Origin: Saksenaea vasiformis B4078
Lineage: Eukaryota; Mucoromycota; Mucoromycetes; Mucorales; Saksenaeaceae
Length of the DNA stretch: 64,000 nucleotides
Assembly (NCBI GenBank): GCA_000697055.1
Contig: JNDT01001892.1
Location: 1 to 64,000, forward strand
Reading direction: 5' to 3'
Each line of letters begins with the position of its first letter. Within the stretch, counting starts at the first letter, position 1. Both the position numbers and the translations under genes were made by a program. The notes beneath the pieces were generated by a model that was given only the letters and a program-made list of their open reading frames with translations, searched no databases and had not been told where the DNA came from. This document shows positions 46,038 through 59,448 of the stretch, in pieces.

Positions 46038-47401
46038 TCATCGATGTGAAAGCGCATCAAGTGGATTGACAAATCCAAATTGCGAAGATGTTTGGTTATT
46101 GTCATGAGTAGGTTGTGTAGAAGGTACTTCCATTGAGTCACCAAGTTGAGAGGTTGCGTGTGAGAGAGAATGTCGAGGAGTGTGTGGCGAATGTGGTGAA
46201 TAAAGTGAGCTTTCGTCGTCTGAGACCATCATACTGGGACTAGGACTGGGTGGTATCGTGTGTCCATACGTTGCCATGGGGCTAAGTGATGAAGACGATT
46301 GGCTAGTGGATGGGGTAGCGAAGGAAGAATGATGTTGCTGTGGCGTGATATTTTGGGTTTGAACTGTTAAGGGTGTGCGCTGTTGGTGTGCATATAAGTT
46401 TTGTAGCATTGCTGAATTTGTGGCGGTTTGACTTGGATCATGTGAAGTGATAAAGATAGATGGTGTTTCTCTCTCATGCTTCGACATATCAAATTGATCA
46501 AAGTTGATCTCAGGGGGCAATTGACCTAATAAAATTGCGTTATTGTTTTCGAATCATTGACATTGTAGAGTTGTTACCTCCATTCTGTTGCATTATGTAT
46601 TGCATCATACTTTTCATCATCTGCTGTTGCGATGCTTGTTTTTGTTTTGTTTCTGCTAACTCCTTGACCACCTCATTAAAATTATCAAACAAGTGGCCGA
46701 TCTGCTGCATCATATCGGACTGGGACATCTGCATCATTGCCACGTGGGCATGCAAGTCGCCCGTTTCGCGTCGAGAATTATCAGAGTCCATTGCTTTACG
46801 TTTGATATCGTCAAGAAGATCGGGCCGGTTGCGTAAGAACTTGGGATGTGAAAACTCCCATATCTGGTTCTCCGCAAGCGTGCGATGACCCCGAGGTGAT
46901 TTGTTGATTTTGTGGAAACCGTACCTTCGAACGACGAGTTTTGTTAACTTCTCTTATCTCGTATATATGAGCTTTTTCTCGCTTACATATTTAGTTGCCG
47001 GACAAAACTTGAGAAATTGTTATGCTTAAAGTGCTTTGGCAATACATCGCGGGAAAACTCCATAATATTACACACAATAAACGAAGACCCTGTGTAATTC
47101 CAAGCGATGAGATGTTGGTATTGGTTATCAACAACCATGCTGTAACACTTTTGGTTAACATCCTCATGCCGAAGATTACTATGGCTTACTTGTACAGCTT
47201 GTGAACAAAAGTATTTGTATGAGCTGGTTTCGTTTGTGGGGATGATTGGACTGATAAATGTTGCTGTTGTTGTGATGCGTAGGGAGCATGAGTGAGTGAC
47301 GGTGATGGGGACATGTTGGGGAATGATGAACGAAAGACTGTAGGCGCTGCATCAAGCATGGGGTATGACGAAGTTGAAGCCGATCGGCGATGGTTGTCCA
47401 T
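46038..47401 (-). CDS. Heat-shock-factor-type transcription factor
   Basis: HSF proteins bind nGAAn repeats as trimers and drive stress genes. Exons 47190-47401, 46987-47139, 46578-46924 and 46038-46525 give 399 residues. The DNA-binding domain starts at FVHKLYN (about 65) and includes HLIAWNYTGSSFIV, LPKHFKHNNFSSFVRQLN, the MYGFHKINKS turn and a closing WEFSHPKFLRNRPDLL. A Met/Gln-rich heptad-like stretch (MQMSQSDMMQQIGHLFDNFN) fits the HR-A/B trimerisation coil. The tail is Ser/Thr/Pro/Gln-rich, as in activation regions. The start is the first ATG giving a Ser-rich leader; a longer N-terminus is possible. Confidence 0.9.
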
Positions 47402-50400
47402 CCTCGTTGTTGCTATGAATGAGCAAAAGGATTTCTTTCTTTTTTTGGTTGCCCAATTTTTGTCATTTAAAATGGCGTCACGATACAATAGAAGACTTGG
47501 AAACCGAACGGAGAATATTTTGGTGTTGCAGCGTAGTGCATCTCTCGCACTGGTATATGCATTGAAAAAACATATCTTACACGTTACTATTGCTTAAACA
47601 TGGAGATAGGCGAGATAGATGACGAAATTTTCGCAGTAGTTTATGGTCCCTCTGCATATACCTAAGCTGACGCACACTAGCAGTAGTCAACTCCTCACTC
47701 CACATGTGTAATAGCGGTCTCTGAACTAGAATACGTTTGTTTGTCAATCTCATGTCTTGTGTAACGCCAGCCCGGCCTTTTCGCCACGAGCAATGTACGT
47801 TCAATACCTCCCTGCCCCTTATTGATAAGTTGTTTTGGGTTCATATATTCGTTAACTATAGAATATATCCCCTAGGTTTGTAACGTATATGCTACTCCTT
47901 GGACTACTTGCACGAAGTTGGCTCAAAACCGGTTTTTCTTAGCCACATCTTTAGAACACACTGAGTTTACGGTCAGACCCCATCTTTTTGCGGACATCAC
48001 GTTGTACATTCTGGACTACGTCCTTCACCCTGACCAAATAATGTACCTAAATAACCTCAGGGAAAATTACTTGACTGTAATGAACTCACAGGCATAGTTA
48101 TTCCCAGGAGTTCTTCCCAGAAGGGACTGTGAACTGCGCATAGCTTTTTCAGCTCTTATCCTTCAAATGACCCTTTTTGAGCATTGCGCTTTAACTTACC
48201 CATCATTAACATGTTTGTTCGTTTCAATATTACTCGTACCACATGGTACTTGTAGACACCCGATGCGCCATAGAATACAACTGTTAGAGAGGCAAAGACT
48301 TGATCCTGCTAAACATTTGTCGCATCAATTTGTCTGATGCTTATAGTAATGTCATGCACAGCTTGAATTACTAGACTAGGAGCATTTCACACAGGTATCA
48401 GAAGATACAGACTTATTCGTCACAATGTCACAGCACCCGGCAAGTACGAAATACCATTTTCAACTTTTACAGTCTCGAGCATTTAGACAAGTTGAAACGG
48501 CAAACCTATCGCTCCAGCCATCTTATCGGAGATGACCTATGTTTACGGTAGCAAAAAGATATATTTATGTCAGCAATTCAAGCAATCCTCTGTGGCAACG
48601 ACTATGAAATCCGTTCTTAATCATGTCTACGAAACACGTGCGTAGTAACAGATGTGATAGGACTACTGATCTTCTGACTTTCACGCACACGCGCATATTT
48701 ACGTGACCAGCAGTGTGTCAATTGTTCGAGCCAAACTGACACGAGTGTGGCTTCCAAAATCCCCAGCCCCAATTATCCGCTATTCCCTTATCGTTTTTGT
48801 CGTCCTTCGCACTATCAATACGAGATCTTCATGTCAATAGTCTGGGCAATGCGCTGAGAATCTATATCCCGTCAATATCGAACTCTTACGTTATCGAGGA
48901 GTTTCATCTCCTGCGTAACATAAAGTTCAATCGTGACGCCCATTGGCTTCCGCATTCACATTGACATACATGTTCCAGCCTAGCACCTGTATCACGTCGC
49001 TATGATTCGCTGTCGTTTACTATTGCCAGGGTCAATGTCTCATAGACAGAAAGCATGTTCAACCTCCCCAGTCACCGAGATCCGTTGCCTCTATCATGGT
49101 TTAGTCAGCGTCTACATCACCCTGCAGGAAAACACAAATCTGACTTTGTAGTAGTCAGAACTCACGGTGTTTAGCGAAAGCCTGATTGGATCCTCCGACT
49201 CATTGACACCCAAGCTGCGATGGTATTTGATTTTCGAGAAGTCAGTTATAGGTGTACTCTGTACATTCGGTTAATCTTAAAATCATTGCAGGTTGGCCTT
49301 AATCACAGAATTCACTACTCTCTTCCCCGCCTGGTGGGATAGTTTTTCAGAACATTGTTACTACTAGGCCTTACTAATGAAATCTAGAAGGTTATACGCC
49401 TTGGAAATTTTGAAGAAAATGCACGCACATAGCATATTTTACATCTAGTCAAGGGCTTGCATCATATACATATTACACTACGCTATTGTAGCTTAAATTG
49501 CACCATTGCCTTTCCTTGGGCGGCGAAATGCTATCTTCTCTTCGTTCTCGCTATTAAAACAGCGCACGATATCCGAAAATTGCGGAAGCATACTAGAAGT
49601 AAATGCAGCAAAGGGAAGTAGAAACGCTTGGTTTCTTTCATAGGGACATGGCGACTCGACTAAGCATTTGCAAACCATTAAAGAAGCTGGGAATAATGCA
49701 TTTGAACGTCTCCGAGTATCTGTTACCTGTGTTACACGTGGTAGATCAACAACGGACGTATCTTATTGTGTAAGTTGTACGTATCCAGATACTACTATGC
49801 CACCGGTAGCCAACGATAATGATGATACAGGATATGCGCAGAGACAGGTAACTTCTGCGTATGTGCATGCTGTGTCCTTTTCTTTCATTCTCCCAACGCA
49901 GATATCCGGTAACCAGCGTCAGTACTGGATTGCTGCGAGCCTTATGACAAAGATTTAGTACCGCCTAAATTTATGACGTTGATGTCCATCATGGTGTGTG
50001 TGTGGGGCTTTCCGTATGGCTGTCTGGCAAATCTGTATCTATCAGCTGCGATTGTAAGCCTCCATACCTAGACCGGCTACTTTCACGAAGATAACCATCA
50101 AGTAGCTGAAAATTGGACGTCTCTGCGAGTAAAAGTAGAAATCCAAAGAATACAGGACTCGCGCTTACGATATGATCGATATGGACATTTCTCACGGATG
50201 ATAACCAATGAAAGACAGTGATATCAATTAGCTGATTGGCTCTACGCAACGTAGCAAAGGTATTCCAGAATCCTTATCGCTACTATCCCTGCGACTTTTT
50301 GACAGGATATATATCAGTTTAGCCCCTGACCTGAGTCAGCAGATGCATGTCGCCATTTCATCCATCCGCCATCGTTGCACAGCATATGGTTTTGTTGTGT

Positions 50401-51065
50401 GACAATTGTGTCTGATCTGAACACTCACCAAAAATACCAGGACATCAACGAACCCCGACATGTAAGACATTCATCTTCTATTCCAGCAATACTTCAAAGG
50501 GGAACTGTGTCGATAAATTGTTATCAAGTAACAATGTAAAAGGGAAAGCATTTTTAGTTTCCTGGCAACATGTATAGTCGAAATGATGCGACAAGGAAAG
50601 TTCAACGTCAGAAAGACTTCGACCTGGGAACATTTTAAGGCTCACACGTTTTTTTTTCTTCTTGAAATGGTTCAAAAAAGAGCGCATCTTTTTTTTTGTG
50701 ACTTGATTGTTTTTGAATCAAATGCCAATCACTTTGTTTTAAGATATTCAGAACCCCGACATCTAGCTTTTCCATAGAGACAGGGAATGAGTGAATGATC
50801 TACATTAGATAGTATAACCATTTCTTGTGAAATGTGGCACCAAACGCACAAGCCGTTTCTATTGTTTTAGGGGAGAAATCAAAAGTGGCAAGAAAGTAAG
50901 CAGTCTTTTTGGACGTTTGATTGAGATTGGAGTACTGTATTTTGATTGGCAGACAAAATAATTTCGAAGAAAAAGAAAAAAAAAGATTTCGAGACTGTAA
51001 GATTCACCCCTTGTTTTTTGGCCCTCAAAACACTAGTTTGGCCCTTTATTCTTGTGAGAAAAGAA
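47402..51065. other. Large spacer without recognisable gene
   Basis: About 3.7 kb between the divergent HSF and Ndt80-type genes. No frame over about 100 codons and no family match. It may hold extended regulatory DNA for two transcription-factor genes or decayed sequence. Confidence 0.45.
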
Positions 51066-53496
51066 ATGAACACCCACGAGAAGGACTGGTCACTGAATAC
51101 CAGTTCGGGATCTGTCTCATCCCATTCACAACAATTTCACGCACCATTACCGTCACCTGTGCATCCTCCTCATCTGCCTTATACTACTATGCCCTTGCCA
51201 GTTATGTCTATGCACCCTCCGATAGACGCGGATTCAGCATATGCTCACTCTTTTTCACAGACGTAAGTCGTGCTTCAATATCAAACTATTCCCCGGTTTG
51301 GAAGAGGAACACCAAATTAAGTTATGCCGGAAGTACTAATCTGTTTTGTTGTTCTGTGTTTCCCTTTTTCTCTTTTTTTCTCACTCTAGGTCGCCAAGTG
51401 CTCACCATAGCCAATATCATCATTCTCACAACCACCAACCTTTGGCATATATGCCCCCTCACTCTGCTTATAAATCCGAACCCTCGCTTGCCAGGCCTTT
51501 TCAAAGGTAACTCTCTTTTTTTTCCCCTTTCCTATATTTATCCTGGGTTTAACGTTTTATTCTTTTCTTTGCTTTCTCCCCCAACAAAAAAAAAGTTTTT
51601 CTATGTCTCAGCCGACGACACCTCGACCAACTGGATCGCCTACCGCACATCAAACGGAAATTCCCACTGTTCAACCGTCCCCTCCGGATACTTTGGAAGA
51701 ACGGAAACTTAGTGTTGCTAAACAGGATACTTCTGTGTATGCTTTGGATTCCTCTATCCGGAGAGGTCGTAAAAGTTCCATCTTGACGAATGATCCCACG
51801 CCGAGTTTCAGTCCAACAAAGTATGCAGGCAACATCTATGCCCTGGATAGAAACACTGTGTAAGTACATACATCATCTGCACATCTTCTGTTGTTTTAAC
51901 TTGTCTTGTTACAGTCTGGATATCCGTCTTCATGCCAAGGTCGACCGAGGGTTTTTCATGGCGGATAATGACTGGACGTGTTACCGCCGCAATTATTTCC
52001 AAGTCAGCAGCTCATTCACGTTACAGAATGTTGGCACGCTGTACGATGGGCATGATGTACCATGCCTTGTCCAAGATGAAGGGGCACTACATGAAGTAGA
52101 AACGTTTATGTTGGGTATTTCATCCAACCTGAAGGGATGCAACAAACCGATTGCGTTGATTCAGCATACGCCTAAACGCGACAAAGGTCCCCAGAATATC
52201 CCTGAGCCTAAACCTATTCGCCCTGGTGGCAATCTTAGTTTCAGCTCTGTTGGCGCTCATCAATCAATCGTCACATTTGAACGAATCCAGTTCAAATCTG
52301 CCACCGCAAATAACGGCAAGCGGCGCGCAGCACAACAGTACTATGTATTGGTGGTTGAATTATTTGCCAAGATAAAGACAGGAAAGCTCGTATCGGTAGC
52401 ACCCCGCCAGTCAGCGCCCCTCGTTGTTCGAGGCCGCAGTCCAGGCCATTATGCAGAAGCTGATTCAAACGCAAGGACAACTACAAGTCCTCACAGTGCT
52501 GCACCTTCTACTCTCCCTTCGCCACAGATGAATGCGGTACCGCAGTCACCCTATTCATCGCGGGCTTCTTTTGTTGGAAACCCTTCGGGCATGTTTGCAC
52601 CAGCAAATGAATATTCACCTTATGAATATCCTGGGATGAACTATTCGCCATTTGGAAGCATGCCGCCAACTCCCCATTCACATACGCACCACCCTGCAGC
52701 ACCAGCAATGCCAATCGTCCCACCGACACCTACGTATGAGCAACCTGTACCCGTATTATCTAGTCATTCAAATGGTGGTGGCATACATGATCGAACAACT
52801 TCAGACTCTTCGGCGGAATACCCAAACAATCAATATAGTGGAGAGACGAATGGGAAATATGCAGCACCTCCAATGCAATCTGCGCCACATGATCACTGGG
52901 CGCGCATCAGAATGATGTCCAACGCAAGCAGCACCAGCGGAGAAAGTACACATGGCTCGCCTTATCCGTACTACTCACAGCCACAATCTATGTCGTATCA
53001 TCACCACCATAGCCATAGTAACAGCGGTCCAAATTCGCCACAAGTGGCTCCACCGCCAATTTATTCACAATTTGACACTCGGTCAGGTCCAGCTATGGGT
53101 CATAGGTAAGCAAAATGGGATAAAATAATAGGTACGATAAACGTACTCATTCCATACGGTAGCTTACCGCCACCTTCAAATGACTATCCATCTTACCATA
53201 CATCATCTTATCAGGAATGGCAATGGCGACAACAGCAACAACAGCAGCAGCATCAGCAGCAGCAACATCAACAACAGCAAGAACATCACAGACAACAACA
53301 TCACATACAGTCACAACTTCCTGGCAACCACCGACCGTACGGTACTGATGCTCCCAGGCAACCGTTACCTTACAGATCAACAAAACCAGAGGAGCCAAAG
53401 ATAGAGGAAGAGGAAGAAAACCAAACAGAACCATCGGAGCCTCCAGAAGAATCTGTCCCTTCCGACGATAGTGATGATGAAGACTATCGACCATAA
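51066..53496 (+). CDS. NDT80/PhoG-type transcription factor
   Basis: Ndt80-family proteins use an s-type Ig-fold DNA-binding domain and control meiosis, development or nutrient responses in fungi. Exons 51066-51262, 51390-51506, 51596-51859, 51915-53105 and 53163-53496 give 700 residues. The N-terminal about 190 residues are Pro/Ser/His-rich. The DNA-binding domain runs from about 192 (LDIRLHAKVDRGFF, then WTCYRRNYFQVSSSF) through ERIQFKSATANNGKRRAAQQ to VVRGRSPGHY, near residue 375. The tail has Pro- and His-rich stretches, Gln repeats near the last exon and an acidic end (EEEEE-like, then DDSDDEDYRP). Target genes cannot be read from the sequence. Confidence 0.9.
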
Positions 53497-53681
53497 CAGT
53501 TAAAATACTCTTCTTATATTATTTTATAGCTTTACATGCTGCGGTTTGTCTATATTTGTTTTCCAATGTATCCCTTTTTCTTGATCATATCATTGTACCA
53601 TGCACGGAAAAAAGAAAAAAGAAAGAAAAAAGAGAGAAGAAAGAAAAGGTGACATGTATAACCGTTCGAATTGGGCGATGT

Positions 53682-53900
53682 TTACAACGGGCTGGTGTAT
53701 TCCAGCAATCCTTTTATCTTGCAGGAGGTTTCAAACTTCATTGGAATCATCGATTTTATACGTTGCGTTGATGAAACAATGTCGAATTCAAATAGATGGC
53801 ATACTTCTTTGACTGATCTTTTCGAAACAGGGTCTAACCATTCCTGGTAAGTTACACCGTTTAGTTCTTGGAGGATGAGTATTTTTCAAAGTCTCCGCCG
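53682..53900 (-). CDS. Possible C-terminal exon of an unknown gene
   Basis: An open stretch ending at 53682 reads EWLDPVSKRSVKEVCHLFEF, then IPMKFETSCKIKGLLEYTSPL before a TAA. Its composition looks coding, and an acceptor-like TTACCAG lies at about 53844-53850. Possible upstream pieces on the same strand (about 54180-54230, reading YWAKLSEKEKGMIQ) could belong to the same gene, but I could not join them. Not recognised. Confidence 0.3.
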
Positions 53901-54936
53901 CTTGTGCGACGTAATCCTGGAGGTTTGGCGACGGCATTGGCGGCAACGTTACGATTGCCTTTTTTATCTTTTCCACTTTTTTTTTCTTACATTGCCCTGA
54001 CCCCTCCTTCTCCTACTTCTCCGTCTGTGCACTTCCCTGTGACTCTTCAGTATCTGCAGTATCTCGATTGCAGGATATACTGTTTTGGAGTTGCTTGATG
54101 ACTACGAATACGAGCCTGGAACTGCTTAGGACATGAAAACAAGCCAAGTAGGCATGAAATCCACCTGAATCATTCCTTTTTCTTTCTCGCTCAGTTTGGC
54201 CCAATAGCATTCTAAACCTTGCTTATACGTGAGGCTGTAGCACTTAAGGTAGCATGCTCAAACGAAGTGCGTCAAGCCCTTTTTTTTTGGGGAAAACTCA
54301 ACGTTACGATATTGCGACGTAATGGAGATGGACACAATGATATAAGATGGAAGGACAAACATTTCACTATCATAGAGGACGCGGAAACTTGCATTCAGAC
54401 GCAAAGTTCTTTTTTCCAACAACATCAAACGCCTAGAACAAATACGATCATACAGCAGTGATCCTCAACGGAGTAAATTCTGCAGAAACAGAATAAAGCC
54501 GCAAGATGGGATGATGGTAACACATGATAGAATTTAACCTTTTCCTCGTTCCCTATCACACCACCAATCAGCCAAACGCAACCTTCTTCTATTTGAATGA
54601 ATAAAATGAACATGTCCAACGGCATCGCCATCAACACTTCCCAACACATAACCTCCTGAGCCAGGCCAGCTTGGGATCCATCCGCTCGTACCATATATAC
54701 AACGAACTCTTTCAAGCAGTAATTGGCCGACAGCCCTTTAGTAATCGTTATCCGTCGTGCTCGATGGTTTCCTCTTTCTCCTGAACGAGCACATCAAAAT
54801 TTACTCGTTTTGGAATCAACGTTTGCGTCAGATAAATGTTATGAGACGTTCCAAGCCGAATAACTTTCGCACTGGAAGATGATACGACTTTGCGGTGAGA
54901 AGTGGTTTATTTGGCATCAATCCAAAGGGACAGTTC
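53901..54936. other. Unassigned stretch upstream of the Crinkler region
   Basis: Short frames on both strands, some of which could be exons of the gene suggested at 53682-53900 (minus), but no consistent model was found. Confidence 0.35.
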
Positions 54937-55175
54937 GTGCCTGGATAACCAGAGTCCTGAATTGAAGTACTTCAGTGACGGATCCCCAGGATCCCATCGA
55001 AGTAGTAAAAATGTCTCACGATAAGGTCAGATCCCACCCAAAAGTGATCCGTATCTAAACGGACGCATGAATTTCCTTTTTTTTTTCTTTGGCTCTGTTC
55101 TTTTTCAAAAACATCCCGATAAGGATGTCAAATCTCCATCACGTATACGGGATCATTCGTTCTCCATGTTTATAT
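54937..55175 (+). repeat. Diverged direct repeat, left copy
   Basis: About 230 bp aligning, with many substitutions and small gaps, to 58993-59215 in the same orientation. Shared blocks include CCTGGAT, AAGTAGTAAAA-like, TGATCCGTAT, ACGCATGAAT, and CGATAAGGATGTCAA against CGTAAGGATGCCAA. It lies about 0.4-0.6 kb before the Crinkler frame. Confidence 0.7.
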
Positions 55176-55533
55176 TTTAGCCTAGCGGGAACCAGGGCAA
55201 TTATGGTTAGTGCGGTATCGCCCTGCGAGATCTCGGTGTCTGTGGGGACGCTCATCCATTCTAGATGACCATCAGTCAGCCCGATCTTCTGGTGTTCTTC
55301 TTTGATAATCATAGCAATATGAGCAGGCGGCAGGATTTTATTGTCCAGGAGAATGAGAAGGGAGCAAAGAGGTCGTGCTGAGGCGAATGAAACGGGCAGA
55401 AAACGGGCGACTGTTATAGACAGAAGGAGGCGACAGCCGCCTCTGGCAAACGGACAGGTCGCGATAAACAGCGGATAATGTTGATTGCATTATGTTACCA
55501 TAAAGCGATATCAAAGCTCAGTTTTTCTTTTCA

Positions 55534-58467
55534 GTGACGCGTGTAACCCACTCGTGCGGAATAGAGTTTCGGAGCTCCAAAAATGCATTGGAGCGCTGTC
55601 GTCTGACAACATCTTTCTCTCACTTCTACTCACGCACTGTCAATCGCAGATCAACGTCGCTTCGTAAGTTGCTCAAACGCCGAGAAAGCTCGCATTCTTC
55701 CGCTACGGACATTTTATTGCGTCTCTTCTGTCTTGTCGATGGTGATCCTTTATCGACGGCATTCGAAATTGAGATTGATTCGACAGCTACATTCAGCCGA
55801 CTTAAAAACACAGTCAAGCGGCAAAAGTCTCCTGAATTCGATGACATCGATGCGAACGAACTCATACTCTGGCACGTCTCGATCTCGATCAGTGTGGAAG
55901 ACGAAGATCCCGTCACGCTCAGTACCATAAATGAGAAAACGAAGCTGTCTCCGGCGACGCGGCTTTCGAGCGTGTTTCCTCAAGAACCTCCAGAGGAAAC
56001 ACTCCACAACCTGGTTCAGTCGCCTCTGTCTACTCTCCCAAAGATATTGCTCCCGTCAGAGCTGATCGAGCCTGAATTGCGGCGTATTATGGAAGTGGCG
56101 AGTAAAAATCATCGAATCCATAGCGTCAATATGAGAACCGCTGAAGAATACCAAAGAAAGTCGTTAGGCTGCTTTTATAAAAGAGTTCTGCCTCACGCTG
56201 AGAAGGCAGATGGTAGATATCTACAGATGCTTGGAAATATGCTTGGAAAGCAGCCAACGTCAACCGAAGGTAAAACGTTAATTGAGCTGGTGGAGCAAGA
56301 CATAGGCAAGGCAGCAGATTTCAACGTAGTGGCCATGGTTGGTCGGCCAGGCGTAGGAAAGACGGCGACGGTGATGTAGCTAGCAAAAAAGCATTTCGTT
56401 ATGTACATTTTGTGTACCGACTCTAACGCTATAGTATCTCCGGGGTTCAGAGATCTGAATTTTGAACATCTTGCAAAGGTTGTAGAAAGAGAGTACGACA
56501 GTTTTCCAAGACCAAACACGTTTGAGGAAATGATGGATAATGACGACCGCATATAAAGTCCCTGGCAGCTTATCATGTCGAGGTTGACCACCTAGCACGA
56601 CTTCTATTCCTACAGATCATTTTAGCAAAAAACCTCAACTCACGCCAGAGGGGTTCTTTCGTGAGCAGACGAATGGAGGGATTACAACTATTCATCTGCT
56701 AGTTGACCGTCTAAAACGTTATGCAGGTGAAACGATCCGCTCAATGCGCGTATGTGTCCAAAACTATCTGGTATGTAACCATCTGCAAGGAGGAGGGTTA
56801 GCCATTGCGTTGGATGAAGCCCACGTTGCTAAACAAAAGATCTTGAATGACAAATTCCTCGCGCCGTCTGCAGCAGGAAAAGCAGCGGAAGAAGTATTGG
56901 ACAGCAAGAACCAAATTAAAAAGCGCTTTCGTGTGGATTTCTTACGCCTTTGTGTGCAGCCCTGAGTAACATAAGCGCAACGCTCATATTCATTGGAACC
57001 TCGTTATCACTAAAGAATGTAGAACAAGTTTACTCTGCAGTTGGCAAGTCCACGAATCTTCACCTAATCACCAACTTTCCTTGCTTTAATGAACAAGACC
57101 AGAAAGACATATTGTCAAATATTATCGACATATCTGACTGTAAACTTCCAGTGGCCAAGATGCGTAAGCTTGAAGGATGGGCGCGTTTTACAACCGATAT
57201 TATTGAACAACTTTTTGGTTGTGAAGCCTTTGACCCGAGTGCCAAACAGGGCATTCTGGATAATGCTATCAACTCAGTGATTCGACAGATAAAGAAAGAT
57301 CTGAGCGAAAAAGCGCATAATCTTATTAGTGATGACAAAAACGGCGCGGCAACACGACTGCTTTGTCAGATGGTTCTGACCTATAAGCTTCGTAATAGTA
57401 GGGTATTACTTCGACTTGCTCCAGAAGTCGACGTTGTGGACAAGTCTTTGTGCGGCCTGCAAAGCGATGAATATGAACTTAATTATGTCATGGACGAAGA
57501 ATTGGTGGTGGAGGTGGTGGAAGAGGAACTGAGAAACTCAAACGTGGATTCAGTCTTAATGCGGCATCTGGACAAGTTGTATCAGGCTATTGAAGACGAA
57601 GGTGTAAGTTCGGCGTCGAAGGGCAACGTAATTGAACTGCTTGTTCGACGCGCACTACAGCGGTTCAGTGGTCGCTATCTTGCAGATCTTCCTTTCCTTA
57701 AACACATCGATCTACCAAGGTGGTGCAACGGACTTAGGCTTGAAATCGACGAAATTAAACCGGCGAACGCGTTTGGATACAGTGCTAGTGGTATCAGGGC
57801 TGATCTCGAGTTCCTCAAGTTTCCTCCTCCAAACAAGATGTTAATTCCTGGTTTGGGCACAGGCCAAGATGGCGTATGGTTCTTCAATAGGCATTATGCT
57901 GGTTCTCTCGCGATCAAGTTATATTGCAGACCTGCACCGCTCTATAAACACAAGCAGAATGAAACATCTAGCGACATCCGATGTAGTTTTCTTCAAACCA
58001 AGGGTGTCAGCCAGAGTACGCTATTGCAAAAGATCCGGGAGGAATTTGTAGCACTGGGAATTCCTAGCAGGATTAAAGGCATACTTAGGATTCATGTTGA
58101 GTTTCCTGGCGTTGAGAGAACGCGACCTGTTACCCACGTCAGACAAGACCCAAATACCGGCATCGAGGATGTGATGGTTTACATTGACTCCTTAAATATG
58201 GATGCTTTCTTTGACGAAGATATTAGCGAGCATGCCGACGACATCCGTAGTTTGAAGCATGTAATTCGTTTTCTGAGCCCAAGTTATTTATCTAAGCAAA
58301 TAAAATCGACGGTCAATTGCAAATTTTCTCAGTATGCCTTGTTAATTGATTGTGGGGGAGCTTTTGGGTCAGAAGAATCTCACTCGTCGCAGTGGCACAG
58401 AAGTCGCATAGCTCAAGCCCAACCTGACCTTTTTTTTTTTAATTCTGTTTTTGTTTCAAACGTCTAA
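55534..58467 (+). pseudogene. Broken Crinkler (CRN) effector-like gene
   Basis: Crinklers are modular fungal/oomycete proteins, some acting inside host nuclei. An N-terminal ubiquitin-like header is present (LFCLVDGDPLSTAFEIEI, LILWHVSI, LPPE-like PEETLHNLVQ), then a P-loop ATPase region (VGRPGVGKTATV), then a long C-terminal part open from about 56950 to 58467. Lesions seen: no in-frame ATG before the header (an ACG sits at 55705 where a start would be expected); an in-frame TAG at 56377 and TAA at 56554; frame 2 is used for about 56617-56945; and a shift back to frame 1 near 56930. Some of the frame changes could hide an intron ending at 56616, but the two stops precede it. I judge it a pseudogene. 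Confidence 0.82.
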
Positions 58468-58992
58468 TAACCTAGAATAGAGGTCTATCAAAGTCTATTT
58501 TGATCCGTCTATCTTCTAAGCATGCTACAGCGGTCTCCACGAGATGAGACTTTGCAAGAGGGGTGTCTGCAGGTACCCCAGGTTCGAATGGACTTCTTGG
58601 GAAGAGATAGAACGAAGCGTTTCACGCTTGCCATTGTCTGTACTTCCGCTGGATGCGGCCTAATATTACAGAAACACGGTGCGCGCTGGTTGGAAAGACG
58701 TGGTTGCAGGATGAGACATCGTAACAGTAGATATCGGCAGTAGAGGATAATGAAAGTTGGACTGCGGGATGCTGTCTTGATGATCCCATAGACGACAGAT
58801 GAACAGATTGATTTTCGCGCGGTTTCCCACATTTTATCCCTCTTTCGCAGTTACCACATGTTGAATTTTGAATAACCATTTGCATCAAATTATATTATCA
58901 TATGTTCAGGTAGAAGAATTTTGCGTTGGGAAGTGATGAACTCTTGAGCAGTGAAGCAATTCATTCTGCTTTAACCCAAGGAATATTTAGCC

Positions 58993-59215
58993 CCTGGATG
59001 ACCTGACCTTTGGATTAAAGTGCCACAGTGATGGCTTTCCGCTATTACTTCGGAAGCAGTAAAAGCGTCTCGAGATAAGAACAAATTTCATCCGGAATGA
59101 TCCGTATTTAAACGCACGCATGAATCATTTTTAAATTATTTGGTTCAGTTTTTCAAAAAGACATTCCCGTAAGGATGCCAATCTGTATACATAGGTTTAC
59201 TCATGCTTTTATGTC
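58993..59215 (+). repeat. Diverged direct repeat, right copy
   Basis: Partner of 54937-55175, in the same orientation, starting about 525 bp after the Crinkler frame ends and about 580-800 bp before the aldehyde dehydrogenase start. The best block is TGATCCGTATTTAAACGCAC with ACGCATGAATCA. Confidence 0.7.
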
Positions 59216-59448
59216 TATATGGAAGACACCATAAATGTAAGGCGGAAAACACTTCTGCCTTACCTTCAGCAGAAGTTGGCCTTCTGTAGCGGCGCGCATG
59301 GCACAATGACAGGCACCATTGTTACAAGTTATATATCTTTGTTCCTCTCTGTATATATAATGTAAGCAGCGTCTCAGTCTTCAAGCGAGAAAGAGAGATG
59401 ACGTATAATGTGAAGGACGAAAAAAAAAAAAAGGATGAGTGGGAATTT

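Noticed and set aside
51549..51869. 106-codon minus-strand frame
   Set aside because: Antisense of the Ndt80-type gene exon 3.
58522..58743. 73-codon plus-strand frame after the Crinkler
   Set aside because: Could be a leftover of the Crinkler tail, but no motif links it; left unassigned.
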